Positions 39,372-47,594 of a stretch of DNA of 64,000 nucleotides are shown in pieces; position 1 is the stretch's first letter; each line of letters begins with the position of its first letter. The notes under the pieces are model-generated. The model saw only the letters and a program-made list of their open reading frames with translations, ran no database searches and was not told where the DNA came from. Origin of the DNA: CAWCWN01 sp963799245 (GTDB lineage Bacteria > Chloroflexota > Ktedonobacteria > Ktedonobacterales > Ktedonobacteraceae); NCBI GenBank assembly GCA_963799245.1, contig CAWCWN010000006.1:1-64000 (forward strand). The letters are read 5' to 3'. Both the position numbers and the translations under genes were made by a program.

Positions 39372-39420
39372 AACCTGCCTGCAGCTGTACTGCTATGGCT
39401 AGTACAGCTGCAGGCAGGTT
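39372..39420. terminator. Perfect 19-bp hairpin, probable terminator
   Basis: Arms 39372-39390 and 39402-39420 with an 11-base loop, starting 11 bp past the stop codon of the small minus-strand gene at 39431. Together with 39277-39350 it forms a pair of adjacent perfect hairpins, an arrangement repeated at 51397-51492. Confidence 0.7.
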
Positions 39421-39430
39421 TGAGGGATGA

Positions 39431-39655
39431 CTACAAGGTGTGCGTTATATGGGATATGGTTTCCTGGTTATGAGAGAGCCACTCCAGGAAACGCAGCGTC
39501 TCTTGAGGAGTCATACTTAGTCTTGAACCGGTTGCGTGACCAACCTGGTGTCCATAGATATGAAGTGAGCCATTCTCAAGCCAGGCATTGTAGGATCCTA
39601 TATGCGTTCTGACCGTCTCGTCCTTCACATCGTTTTTGATGGGATGCGTTATCAT
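39431..39655 (-). CDS. Small hypothetical protein, 74 aa
   Basis: Soluble protein starting MITHPIKNDVKDETVRTH, with a strand-rich centre (SYNAWLENGSLHIYGHQVG) and a C-terminal helix (MTPQETLRFLEWLSHNQETI). AAAGGAG upstream supports ATG at 39655; a longer frame reaches to 39697 but lacks such a site. Family not recognised. Confidence 0.6.
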   Translation of the reverse strand: MITHPIKNDVKDETVRTHIGSYNAWLENGSLHIYGHQVGHATGSRLSMTPQETLRFLEWLSHNQETISHITHTL

Positions 39656-39984
39656 ACTTCCTGCTCCTTTGCTGTAAGATGATGAATTGTGTGACACTCG
39701 CTGATCTCCTGTGTATACGAGCTACCACAATCAATGATAACAGAAAATGGGGGCATTTGTAAAGAGGATTTTGGGTAGATTGCCTAAAATTAGCACCAAA
39801 TTTTTGGGCAATATGCACAGAAAAATCGCCCCCTGGTGATAAGGGATATGCAAAGCGGGAGTTCATCTCTGCCTGCTTGTGAGGTGTTCTCGCTCGCTGC
39901 CAGCACCTGGCAGGCCCGGCATGCGTGATACAGTAGCCTGAGGAAGAACGCCAGCAAAAAACTTTATCGCCAAAGGAAAGAGAT
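39656..39984. other. 329-bp gap, no gene seen
   Basis: AT-rich sequence around 39730-39800 probably holds the promoter of the 74-residue protein. No conserved frame found. Confidence 0.4.
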
Positions 39985-40150
39985 ATGTCTATACTCAGCG
40001 ACGAGCAGCGCACCTTTCTGCTGCAGGGGACACACAGCGAAACTGGCGACCGTTCGTAAAGATGGACGACCGCACGTCGTGCCCGTCTGGTTTACATTAG
40101 ATGGCGATACGCTTGTCTTCACAACGGGGGGGTGAAGGCGGCGAACATTG
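39985..40150 (+). pseudogene. N-terminal remnant of a PPOX-class (F420/FMN) flavoprotein
   Basis: Starts MSILSDEQRTFLLQGTHS; then, after a 1-base shift near 40040, KLATVRKDGRPHVVPVWFTL and DGDTLVFTTGG; then a second shift near 40133 and VKAANIA. This order is the standard N-terminal half of pyridoxamine-oxidase-like (PPOX) flavoproteins. AAAGGAAAGAG precedes the ATG. The similarity ends at about 40150, where the antisense groES pseudogene begins; the rest of the gene is gone. Confidence 0.8.
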
Positions 40151-40152
40151 CC

Positions 40153-40429
40153 TTAGTCAAGAACCGCCAGTATGTCACTCTCTTTGAGTACAAGGTAAAT
40201 CTCGTCATCCTGGATGATCTCTGTGCCACCATACTTGATCATCCACGTGTACCTCCATCGGCGCGCGTCCGCCATGATCCAGCAAGCGACCAATACCAAC
40301 AGCAATCACTGTGCCTTCCTGGGGCTTCTCTTTGGCCGTGTCAGGAATGATGATTCCACCCCTGGTCGTTTCTTCTCTGGGGACGGGCTTGACGATCACG
40401 CGATCGCCCAATGGTCAAATCTTTGCCAT
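40153..40429 (-). pseudogene. groES: groES (Hsp10) pseudogene with premature stop and deletion
   Basis: Reads MAKI, then TGA where Arg (CGA) is expected, then PLGDRVIVKPVPREETTRGG with IIIPDTAKEKPQEGTVIAVG, the GroES mobile loop and core. After EVHVDD about 14 bases are missing, which shifts the frame; the final part YGGTEIIQDDEIYLVLKESD, ILAVLD and a stop at 40153-40155 are intact in the new frame. So there are two separate lesions: an opal codon at position 5 and a frameshifting deletion. Promoter and AAGGAG site are preserved, suggesting recent loss. No groEL is next to it and no CIRCE element was seen. Confidence 0.85.
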
Positions 40430-40476
40430 AGCACACACTCCTTCAAGCAAGCACAAGGGTTAATTAGTATGCACAA

Positions 40477-40505
40477 AGTATATACCCTAGGCGACAATCT
40501 GTCAA
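40477..40505 (-). promoter_or_regulatory. groES: Sigma-70-type promoter of the groES pseudogene
   Basis: TTGACA (40505-40500), a 17-base spacer, and TATACT (40482-40477). Perfect spacing and near-consensus boxes, about 48 bp before the former start codon. Confidence 0.75.
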
Positions 40506-40720
40506 GTATTTATATATTAACTATACTATTTTTGTAAACAAAATATTTTTTCTGTCTGAATATAACCCGCGCGTAGGCCGGCGGCCAAAACTTTCCTCCC
40601 GCTCGCTGGAGACACGGCGTACTTTCTGGCGAATAACGCTCGCTGCGCAGCGAGTGGTGCTACAATAGAGGCCGTTATCTATCTTGTTATGGAGTCTCAG
40701 GGGGGAAAGAGTGCAGGTGC

Positions 40721-40903
40721 GTGCAAGTTTCTGTCGAAGGTTTTAGCGCTCTCTTGAGAGAGGTACTAGAGGAAAAGGTCATGAGCGAGTATGAGCATAG
40801 CCGCCTAGGCCAGCAGGTCGGCATCTACCACGGTTCAGTCGTTTTTACACGTGGCAATGCCACCTGGACGGTTACCGTCACCTACACGATTGTGCAGGCA
40901 TGA
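40721..40903 (+). CDS. Small hypothetical protein, 60 aa (start uncertain)
   Basis: GTG at 40721 or ATG at 40781 could start it; GAGGAAAAGG lies just before the latter. The C-terminal part (QQVGIYHGSVVFTRGNATWT then VTVTYTIVQA) looks like two beta-strands; the N-terminal part is a helix. No family recognised. Evidence is limited to the reading frame and ribosome-binding sites. Confidence 0.4.
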   Translation: MQVSVEGFSALLREVLEEKVMSEYEHSRLGQQVGIYHGSVVFTRGNATWTVTVTYTIVQA

Positions 40904-40927
40904 CCCGCCTGTGAGAGAGGAATGGTC

Positions 40928-41311
40928 TTAAACAGGCGTATCGGGATACTGTGCCTGTGGTCGCTCAGCCTGGTACTGCTCATAAGGCATATCGGAATAT
41001 TGTGCCTGTGGCTGCTCGTAGTGAGACGACGAGAGAGTCCTTGATGACCGCTCCTGGTAGAGAGCTTCAGGCAGGTACTCGCCTCGCCCAGGCTGCTCGC
41101 GCACGAAAAGCGGGACGGCGCCGTCCCGCTCAAGTCGCCTCAGCTGAGCCCCCCACATTAGCAGGCCTAGAGCAAGCGAGGCCAAAAGAACCATTGCCAG
41201 CGTCGCAAAGAGCCCAAATCCATTCATGAAGGGCCCGAAGCCATTCATAAGCGCTGTACTCTCATGCATTCCCGCGGGCATACCTAGCATGTGATGACAC
41301 CGTGGCTGCAC
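40928..41311 (-). CDS. Small membrane protein with QPQAQY-repeat tail
   Basis: A 127-residue protein from GTG at 41311 (AAAGGAG 9 bases upstream; 53 further in-frame residues upstream are not coding-like). A Gly/Phe stretch (MNGFGPFMNGFGLF) leads into one membrane helix (LFATLAMVLLASLALGLLMW). A cytoplasmic part follows (RRLERDGAVPLFVREQPGRG), then a tail with the repeat QPQAQYSDMPYEQYQAERPQ. The tail is a 54-bp direct repeat in DNA. The SHOCT protein at 29201 has a similar tail, and both genes neighbour a dodecin. Function unknown. Confidence 0.65.
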   Translation of the reverse strand: MQPRCHHMLGMPAGMHESTALMNGFGPFMNGFGLFATLAMVLLASLALGLLMWGAQLRRLERDGAVPLFVREQPGRGEYLPEALYQERSSRTLSSSHYEQPQAQYSDMPYEQYQAERPQAQYPDTPV

Positions 41312-41527
41312 GATCCTGGTCTCCTTTCTCTGCTGCTGGAGAAAAACTCCAAATAGCCTCCATAGACAAGGATACGAGAGAATTATCAAAAATTGTGCAG
41401 CAATTTGTAAAAAATTGGTAAAATCTCTCTTCTCGCGTGCTCGCGGAGCGCAATCGCCGCCATATTTCATAAATAAGGTATACTAAATGCTGAATAGAGC
41501 AAGATACGTACAAAGGAGGAAAAATCT

Positions 41528-41743
41528 ATGTCAGCTCACGAGGCCAGAATCTACCGCAAGACAGAACTGGTTGGAACCTCGAGCGTTAGTTTTGATGATG
41601 CGGTGAAACGCGCCATCGCGCGTGCTCAGAAGACGCTGCGTGATCTGCAATGGTTCGAGGTCAAGGAGCAGAGAGGGCGCATAGACGGAGGAACCATCGA
41701 GTACCAGGTAACCGTGGAGATCGGCTTTGCGCTTGAGACTTGA
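41528..41743 (+). CDS. Dodecin (flavin-binding), copy 2
   Basis: A 71-residue dodecin (RIYRKTELVGTSSVSFDDAV, ARAQKTLRDLQWFEVKEQRG, IEYQVTVEIGFALE) with the Trp in DLQWFEVKE that stacks on flavin in many dodecins; copy 1 has RVARILE there. AAAGGAGG precedes the ATG. It is divergent from the QPQAQY membrane protein gene. Confidence 0.92.
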   Translation: MSAHEARIYRKTELVGTSSVSFDDAVKRAIARAQKTLRDLQWFEVKEQRGRIDGGTIEYQVTVEIGFALET

Positions 41744-41890
41744 GCAGTGCTCTATCGCGCGATGAACTCGCTGGCGAAGAGGCGGTCGCGTGCCAGCACG
41801 GCCTTGTCACGGTCCTGTGTCATGAGCGCACGGGCACCTGCCACCGTTACGTGCTTGAGCGGCTCGTCAATGACAGTGACGGCAGCGAGC

Positions 41891-41917
41891 GCAGCGCAGC
41901 TCCAGGAGCTGCGCTGC
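41891..41917. terminator. Terminator hairpin between dodecin 2 and the propeller gene
   Basis: A perfect 12-bp stem (GCAGCGCAGCTC and complement) with a 3-base loop, 14 bp from the stop of the convergent propeller gene. Confidence 0.75.
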
Positions 41918-41930
41918 CCCTTGGAAGCGT

Positions 41931-43910
41931 CTAGCTGCTTGCTTGCGGCGAGATCGCCATCTGGTTGAAGGCATACAGGGTATGATCATTGGAGCCAATA
42001 CAGACGATCTCCTCAGCCACTCTGGGCGAGGAGACTACAGCGCCCGCGGTGGTAAAGCTCCATTGCTGCTCGCCCGTCTGAGCGCTCAGCGCATAGATGG
42101 TGTGATCCTGCGAGCCGACGTAGACCACTCCCCGCGCCACCCTGGGGGATGAGTCAACAACCCCTCCGGTGGCGTAGCGCCACAACTCTTTGCCCGTCGC
42201 AGCATCCAGAGCATGCAGGTGGCGGTCGTGTGAGCCGACGTAGACTCTACCAGCGGCGACCGCAGGCGAGGAGTCGATGCTATCTCCGGCCTGGTAGCTC
42301 CACAGCTTCTCTCCCGTGATGGCGTTCAGGGCATAGAGTGAATGATCGCGCGAGCCGACGTAGACAATGCCATTTGCAACCGTGGGTGAGGATTGGATGA
42401 CGTCCCCCGTCTCGTAGTGCCAGCGCTTAACTCCGTCCAGGGCATCCAGGGCGTAGAGCCTGTGGTCCTGTGAGCCGACATAGACGGTGCCATCCGCCAC
42501 GGCCGGCGAGGAGTCAACACGCCCTGCGGTGGTGAAGCTCCACAGCTTCTCGCCGCTATTCACATCAAACGCGTAGAGCCTGTGGTCCTGTGAACCAACG
42601 AAGACCATGCCATTGGCCACCTGAGGCGAGGAGAGGATACTTCCCCCGCTCGCGGCACTCCAGAGCTTGCCCCCGGTACTGGCCGCGAGGGCATAAAGGG
42701 AGTGATCCACCCCGCCGATGTAGACTACCTCGTCGATTACAATGGGCGACGAGAAGATGCCGTTCCCGGTCAGGTAATTCCACTGTTCATCGCCGCTGAT
42801 GAGATCGAGCGCGTAGACTCGATGGTCGTATGAGCCGACGTAGACAAGTCCGGAGGCCACTGCTGGCGTGGACTCGATCCTGCCCGCGGTGGTGTAGTCC
42901 CACAGGCGATCGCTGGTGAAAGCATAGAGATTGCCATCCTGTGAACTGGCATAGAGTATCCCGTCGGCTACCGCTGGCATCGCTACGATCGCGCCACCCG
43001 TGACGTTGCTCCAGAGCTTTTCACCCGTTATAGCGGCAATGGCGTACAGTGTGTGATCGTGTGAGCCGACGTAGACGACTTCATCGGCGACCAGGGGCGG
43101 GGAGTCGATGGCGCCTCCCGTATTGTAGCTCCAGCGTTTGCTGCCTGTGCGGGCATCGATGGCGTGCAGGGTGCCGTCCTGCGTGCCGATGTAGACGACT
43201 CCGACGGCAACCGCGGGGGAAGAGGAGGTGATCTTCCCTGTACGGTAGCTCCAGAGCTTTGCGCCTGTAGTGGCGTCAAGGGCGTAGAGCTGGTTGTCCT
43301 GCGCAGCGATGTAGATCACCCCGGCGGCAAACGCGGGGGAGAAGCTGATTCTCCCCCTTGTGCAGTAGCTCCAGAGCTCGGCGCCTGTGCTGGCATCCAG
43401 GGCATGCAGGGTGTTATTCCCTGAGCTGAAGTAGATCACTCCGTCGGCGACAACGGGCGAGGAGTGGATTTCTCCTGCCGCCTCGTAGCTCCAGGCCTTT
43501 TCGCCGCTGTCAGCGCTCAGCGCGTAAAGCGAATGATCGTGTGAGCCGAAGTAAACCATGTCAGCGGCGACGGCGGCGGAAGACTCTATCACGTCGTTGG
43601 CAGGGTAGCTCCACAACAGCACGCCCGTCCTGGCCTCCAGCGCATAGAATGTGTAGTCGTGTGAGCCGATATAGACGACCCCATCGCCAAGGGCCGGCGT
43701 AGCGGTGATAGCGCCCTCCGTCCGATAGCTCCAGAGCTTCTTCCCGACCTTCGGCTCAATGGCGTACACGTTGTGATCCTTCGAGGTGATATAGACGACG
43801 CCGTTAACCAGCGGCGAGGACTCTATGGCGTCTCCAGTCTTGTACGTCCAGGTCCTTCTCAGGCGAGATACATTTTCGGGAAAGATCACTCTCTGTGGAT
43901 TCTGTGCCAT
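41931..43910 (-). CDS. PQQ-type beta-propeller protein with 16 repeats
   Basis: A 659-residue protein made almost only of 16 repeats of about 40 residues, each of the form LWSY-TGG-I-SSPAVADGVVYVGSQDH-LYALDA-TG. Sixteen blades would fit two eight-bladed propellers. No signal peptide or lipobox is visible: the ATG at 43910 (AAAGGAGG upstream) starts MAQNPQRVIFPENVSRLRRT. Most PQQ-repeat proteins (alcohol dehydrogenases, BamB) are exported, so a cytoplasmic one is probably a binding scaffold and not a PQQ enzyme. Its 120-bp DNA repeats show that it grew by duplication. Confidence 0.9.
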   Translation of the reverse strand: MAQNPQRVIFPENVSRLRRTWTYKTGDAIESSPLVNGVVYITSKDHNVYAIEPKVGKKLWSYRTEGAITATPALGDGVVYIGSHDYTFYALEARTGVLLWSYPANDVIESSAAVAADMVYFGSHDHSLYALSADSGEKAWSYEAAGEIHSSPVVADGVIYFSSGNNTLHALDASTGAELWSYCTRGRISFSPAFAAGVIYIAAQDNQLYALDATTGAKLWSYRTGKITSSSPAVAVGVVYIGTQDGTLHAIDARTGSKRWSYNTGGAIDSPPLVADEVVYVGSHDHTLYAIAAITGEKLWSNVTGGAIVAMPAVADGILYASSQDGNLYAFTSDRLWDYTTAGRIESTPAVASGLVYVGSYDHRVYALDLISGDEQWNYLTGNGIFSSPIVIDEVVYIGGVDHSLYALAASTGGKLWSAASGGSILSSPQVANGMVFVGSQDHRLYAFDVNSGEKLWSFTTAGRVDSSPAVADGTVYVGSQDHRLYALDALDGVKRWHYETGDVIQSSPTVANGIVYVGSRDHSLYALNAITGEKLWSYQAGDSIDSSPAVAAGRVYVGSHDRHLHALDAATGKELWRYATGGVVDSSPRVARGVVYVGSQDHTIYALSAQTGEQQWSFTTAGAVVSSPRVAEEIVCIGSNDHTLYAFNQMAISPQASS

Positions 43911-44072
43911 CCTGACCTCCTTTAGATTGCGAGTCTTTTGACGCAATTCATGTTTCTTATTTAGTATATTCCCGCATAAAGCTCCCTTACCTTTAAGCAG
44001 CGCGCCGCTGAACGCAGGGCAAAATAAGAGACAGAGCGCATGCGCTCTGCCGCCAGGTTCGCGCTGAAGGGC

Positions 44073-44264
44073 TCATAAGCCCTGCTGGGCCAGTTCGCGC
44101 AGCTTGAAGCGTTGGATCTTCCCGGTGGCCGTCTTCTCCCCCCAGCCGTTCAGCTGCGCGTTATCCATGCAGGCTGCCGCGTTGTACTCGAATGGAAGCT
44201 CGAGAGCAGGGCTGTCATGCAGAGTGAGCAAAGAGATAAGGGGAAGCTGCTGATACATTGTCAT
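44073..44264 (-). pseudogene. Internally deleted benzoate-CoA-ligase-like gene
   Basis: A 63-codon frame with GGAGGTAC before ATG at 44264. The first 45 residues (LPFEYNAAACMDNAQLNGWG, EKTA) look like the N-terminus of benzoate-CoA ligases; the last 18 (KTATGKIQRFKLRELAQQGL) are the C-terminal end with the catalytic Lys of the adenylate-forming superfamily. About 450 residues between are missing. The junction falls on KTA, present at both sites in relatives, so an in-frame deletion between short homologies is likely. The product cannot be an active ligase. Confidence 0.65.
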
Positions 44265-44532
44265 GTACCTCCATCGTGGGTTGCCGTAGCCCACCTCGTA
44301 AGGTCAACAAGTTATCACGGTTAATTAAAATGAACGTGACTCCTGCGCAAGCGGCACGCCGAGTGGCGCGGATATGCTCTGGCCCGCGCCAGTGTCAGCG
44401 GGATAGCCTCCGTTGCATCGTTCGCAGCCTGAGAGAAGCGAATAGTAGTATAGTAATATAATCACGAGGCCCCGTCAAATACCTGTGGAGGCCAGGCGGG
44501 TAAATTCTATATAAATGTTCAATCAAAATATG

Positions 44533-45087
44533 TTATGCTTCTGCCCTCAGAACTTCGGTAACTTCTCCCCAATTCACAGCCGCCATGTACGTGTCCATCA
44601 CCGCCAGGGTAAACTTCGCGACGAGGCCGTGGCGTTTACGGCCGTCAGAGATGGCAGCCCAAACGAGGCAGCGCTTCTCAAACCATTCGCTGAGCATAGT
44701 ATCCGCGGTTATCTCTTGCCTGGCGCCCGCAACGATCTCTTGCCAGTTCTGCATGGACAGCAGTTCATACGCTATCCTGGTGAGCTCGTTGGGAGGTTCA
44801 GGCACCGCCTCGCCTCTCAAGCCGTCGTAGATATACGACCAGCTGACGCGGCGAATGGCAGACTGTATGAACTCCTGACCCAGGCGCTGCATTGCTTTAC
44901 AATACCTGCCGCCTACAGCGCCCTCGTACCAGGAAAGGACCAGCGTCTCGGCAAAAGTTCGAACCCGTATGCTACCTTCCTGTGCCCGCTGCTTCATTGG
45001 AACGCGGGTCTCTTTATATCTGGTGAAGTTGGTAAAGATGGACCAGGTGGCCTCGTTGCTCCATCCGTTGTACTCCGGAAAATTCAT
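44533..45087 (-). CDS. Hypothetical protein, 184 aa
   Basis: Starts MNFPEYNGWSNEATWSIFTN; the NGWSNxxTW opening resembles small proteins of phage or plasmid origin that begin NGWSNYETW. The rest is helical (FAETLVLSWYEGAVGG; LGQEFIQSAIRRVSWSYIYD; ITADTMLSEWFEKRCLVWAA). Soluble. AAAGGA lies upstream of the ATG at 45087. No function assigned. Confidence 0.6.
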   Translation of the reverse strand: MNFPEYNGWSNEATWSIFTNFTRYKETRVPMKQRAQEGSIRVRTFAETLVLSWYEGAVGGRYCKAMQRLGQEFIQSAIRRVSWSYIYDGLRGEAVPEPPNELTRIAYELLSMQNWQEIVAGARQEITADTMLSEWFEKRCLVWAAISDGRKRHGLVAKFTLAVMDTYMAAVNWGEVTEVLRAEA

Positions 45088-45551
45088 GCTAAATTCCTTT
45101 CTAGCGTGAAGAATAACTTTACAGGTTTTCGTTCCCTGTCCTGTACTCGCTACCTGGCCCAAACAAATAGAGGACTGCATGCAAGCAGAAAGACGCCGTG
45201 AGGAGGAGGGATGCGAGCAGCGGTACATGCCTTCGACGAACGACTCGATCATCCGAGCAGAGTCTGCCGGAAACTGGTCGTGGAGCTGGAGGCATTGGAT
45301 GGAGCCCGACCACCGGCGGATGGTCAGTTGTGGCGATGATCTCCCAGCGCTCACAGGAGCGTGCCTACCGTCACCGCATCAGGTACCTCTACAGGCGTTT
45401 GTTGTTGTGAATAACATATCACAAATCAATGCGCAGGCATATGATGTAGCAGCGGGCGTAGCCAGAATAGGCTAGTTGTGCAGCGCCGCCGCTCGAGCGG
45501 CGGCGCGCTGGAGTGAGTGTCCCGCAGGGGATGTGATATATACTCTCTCGC
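45088..45551. other. 464-bp gap with one palindrome
   Basis: No convincing gene. Contains the perfect palindrome at 45483-45506. A frame ending RYLYRRLLL near 45410 is short and lacks start signals. Confidence 0.4.
45483..45506. terminator. Perfect 24-bp GC palindrome, probable terminator
   Basis: GCGCCGCCGCTC and its complement meet without a loop; about 46 bp past the stop codon of the membrane protein gene at 45552 on the minus strand. Confidence 0.6.
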
Positions 45552-46052
45552 TTATTGAGAGGATGCGCTGTGAGGCACCTCGTTACGCCTGTTGCGCGCG
45601 GACTGGCGATCATCAATGAGCAACAGGACGATCAGAGCGATCTCCGCGGCCTTGTCGAGGTAGCTGATCGTCTGCAAGTGAAAGCCGTTGACCAAGAAAT
45701 ACAGCAAGAAGGTCACGGCCGTATAGATGATCAGCAGCCAGCGAATAATGCGCTGCAAGCGGTACAAAGGCGGCAGGTAGAGCGCCATGACGAGTACGAG
45801 ATATCCTATCCCATTGAGAATAAAGAGAGTTGATAAAGGCACGGGAAGCATTTGCAGTATGGCCATACCACCGCCGCCCGGATGACCTCTGAAGCCCGGA
45901 TGGGGGCCGGGTGCGCCTCCTCCAAAACCACTTGCACCCATACTAATGCCTCGCTGCAGGTGGATAAGCGCCGTGATTACGACCAGGACAATGATCGCTA
46001 TCTGCAAAATGCCAATGGTTCCCATAGAACGCCGTGAAGTTGCCTGACTCAA
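45552..46052 (-). CDS. Four-helix membrane protein, unknown function
   Basis: A 166-residue protein with about four membrane helices: IGILQIAIIVLVVITALIHL (11-30), LSTLFILNGIGYLVLVMALY, IIRWLLIIYTAVTFLLYFLV, and AAEIALIVLLLI. A Gly/Pro/His-rich loop (GAPGPHPGFRGHPGGGG) separates helices 1 and 2. TTG start at 46052 with AAAGGAG 9 bases upstream. A QxHxQRG-like segment (ALIHLQRGI) after helix 1 is notable for possible metal or heme binding, but this is speculation. Confidence 0.7.
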   Translation of the reverse strand: MSQATSRRSMGTIGILQIAIIVLVVITALIHLQRGISMGASGFGGGAPGPHPGFRGHPGGGGMAILQMLPVPLSTLFILNGIGYLVLVMALYLPPLYRLQRIIRWLLIIYTAVTFLLYFLVNGFHLQTISYLDKAAEIALIVLLLIDDRQSARNRRNEVPHSASSQ

Positions 46053-46451
46053 TAGCCGTGCTCCTTTCTGATAAGAAGCGCTTCAAGCCTTACGTGTGTC
46101 ACCTTGCTTTCTATTCATTATAGCGACACTTCCCAGCTGTGCGCTGGCGCCAATTTTAGAGGGCCCGCAAGGACTTGCCTGCCGTGCTCAGCGCGCAGAC
46201 CTTCTGGCCGGACTTCGCCTGGTTACATCGCGAGCCATTGATCCGCTCGTTGGCTGCTTGCGCATTGGGGAGAGCTGGAGCGCGCGGCTATCTCCCGGGT
46301 TTCCGAAGACGACACGCAGGATGCTGACGTTGCTGGCAAACCAGGTCCAGAACAGCTCAAATGGCCGCCCGTGGCGGTGCTCCTGGTTATGCTACAATGA
46401 AGCCGGGAGAGGAGATAAGGCAGGAAGTCAACCATAGAAGCAGGAGAAAAC
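46053..46451. other. 399-bp gap, no gene seen
   Basis: An open plus-strand stretch at about 46160-46330 (with FWPDFAWLHREPLIRSL) has no start signals and no recognised family; it could be a remnant. The EamA ribosome-binding site (AGCAGGAG) is at the right end. Confidence 0.35.
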
Positions 46452-47417
46452 ATGACAAGCAAGGGCTGGCTGCTTTTCAGCGCTATGTCGGTGTTCTGGG
46501 GCATTCCGTATCTGTTCATCAAGATCGCAGTGCGGGAACTCGATCCGGCCGTCGTGGTGTTCGCACGTGTCGGGATCGCGGCCGCTGTACTGCTTCCTAT
46601 TGCGGTCCACTACGGCGCGTTGCGCCAGCTGCACAAGCGCTGGCCAGCGGTCGCCGCGCTGGCCTGTGTGCAGATCGCCGGGCCGTTTTTGTTGATCAGC
46701 TACGGCGATCAGCATATTGCGTCGTCGCTAACCAGCTTGCTGATAGCTGCCGATCCTATGCTGGTCGCGCTCTTCGCGCTGCGCTTCGACCCTGGCGAGC
46801 GTGTCAGCGGGCTGCGCCTGGTTGGGCTGCTGGTCGGCATGGGTGGAGTGGTGACCTTGCTGGGCCTGGATGTTGGTGGAGATGGGCAGAAGCTGCTTGG
46901 GGCGGCCCTGGTCCTGCTCGCAGCGGTGGGCTACGCCGCCAGCGCCCTGCTTATCAGGCGGCCGACCATTGTTACCCTGCCAATCCTCGGGGTTGTGGCG
47001 CTTGAGTGCGTCACCGCGACCGTCGTCTTAGCGCCGCTGGCGCTGACGCGACTACCCGCCAAGCTTCCCACGCCGGGGGTTATCGCGAGCCTGCTTGTGC
47101 TGGGCATAATCTGCACAGCGCTGGCCTACCTGGCCTTCTTCGCGCTCGTGGACGAGGTCGGAGCCAGCCGCGGTACCGTCATTACCTATGTCAACCCAGC
47201 TGTATCCGTCCTACTCGGTGTCACCTTGCTCGGTGAGCCGCTCGATGCCGCCATCGTCGTGGGGTTCCTGTTGATTATCCTTGGATCCTGGCTGTCGACC
47301 GGCGGTGTCCTGCCGCCACAGTTGGGACAGCTGCAATGGACACGCCTGCGGCAACAGGCCGCCCACCAGGATCTTGCGGCAGGCAAACAGGATGCTTCCT
47401 GCCAGCAGCCCCAATGA
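46452..47417 (+). CDS. EamA/DMT-family transporter
   Basis: A 321-residue membrane protein with ten helices in two EamA repeats (first from GWLLFSAMSVFWGIPYLFIK, second from LGAALVLLAAVGYAASALLI). Conserved features include WGIPYLFIKIAVRELDP and the C-terminal ALVDEVGASRGTVITYVNPA with LLGVTLLGEPL. DMT transporters export metabolites such as amino acids; the substrate is not readable. The last 35 residues form a hydrophilic tail. Single gene. Confidence 0.92.
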   Translation: MTSKGWLLFSAMSVFWGIPYLFIKIAVRELDPAVVVFARVGIAAAVLLPIAVHYGALRQLHKRWPAVAALACVQIAGPFLLISYGDQHIASSLTSLLIAADPMLVALFALRFDPGERVSGLRLVGLLVGMGGVVTLLGLDVGGDGQKLLGAALVLLAAVGYAASALLIRRPTIVTLPILGVVALECVTATVVLAPLALTRLPAKLPTPGVIASLLVLGIICTALAYLAFFALVDEVGASRGTVITYVNPAVSVLLGVTLLGEPLDAAIVVGFLLIILGSWLSTGGVLPPQLGQLQWTRLRQQAAHQDLAAGKQDASCQQPQ

Positions 47418-47594
47418 GCGCAGTGATCTGGGAGCGGTTGCTCTAATACCGGAGGGAGGCAAGAACGAGATCTGGGATCGCCTCCCGCATAAAGCAATGC
47501 CTGCCAGGCATAAGAACTTCGCCAGCTGCTACCAGTGTCTGCGCTACCCGATGTTCATTGCCTGGCGCCGCTGATTGACAGCCTCGAACAAGGT

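Noticed and set aside
40430..40560. CIRCE heat-shock operator before the groES pseudogene
   Set aside because: No TTAGCACTC-N9-GAGTGCTAA-like inverted repeat is present.
41931..43910. Regular 120-bp repeats considered as a non-coding array
   Set aside because: The repeats keep one open frame over 659 codons with propeller blade motifs.
46150..46330. Open plus-strand stretch with FWPDFAWLHREPLIRSL
   Set aside because: Might be a gene remnant, but I could not place it in any family and it lacks a start.
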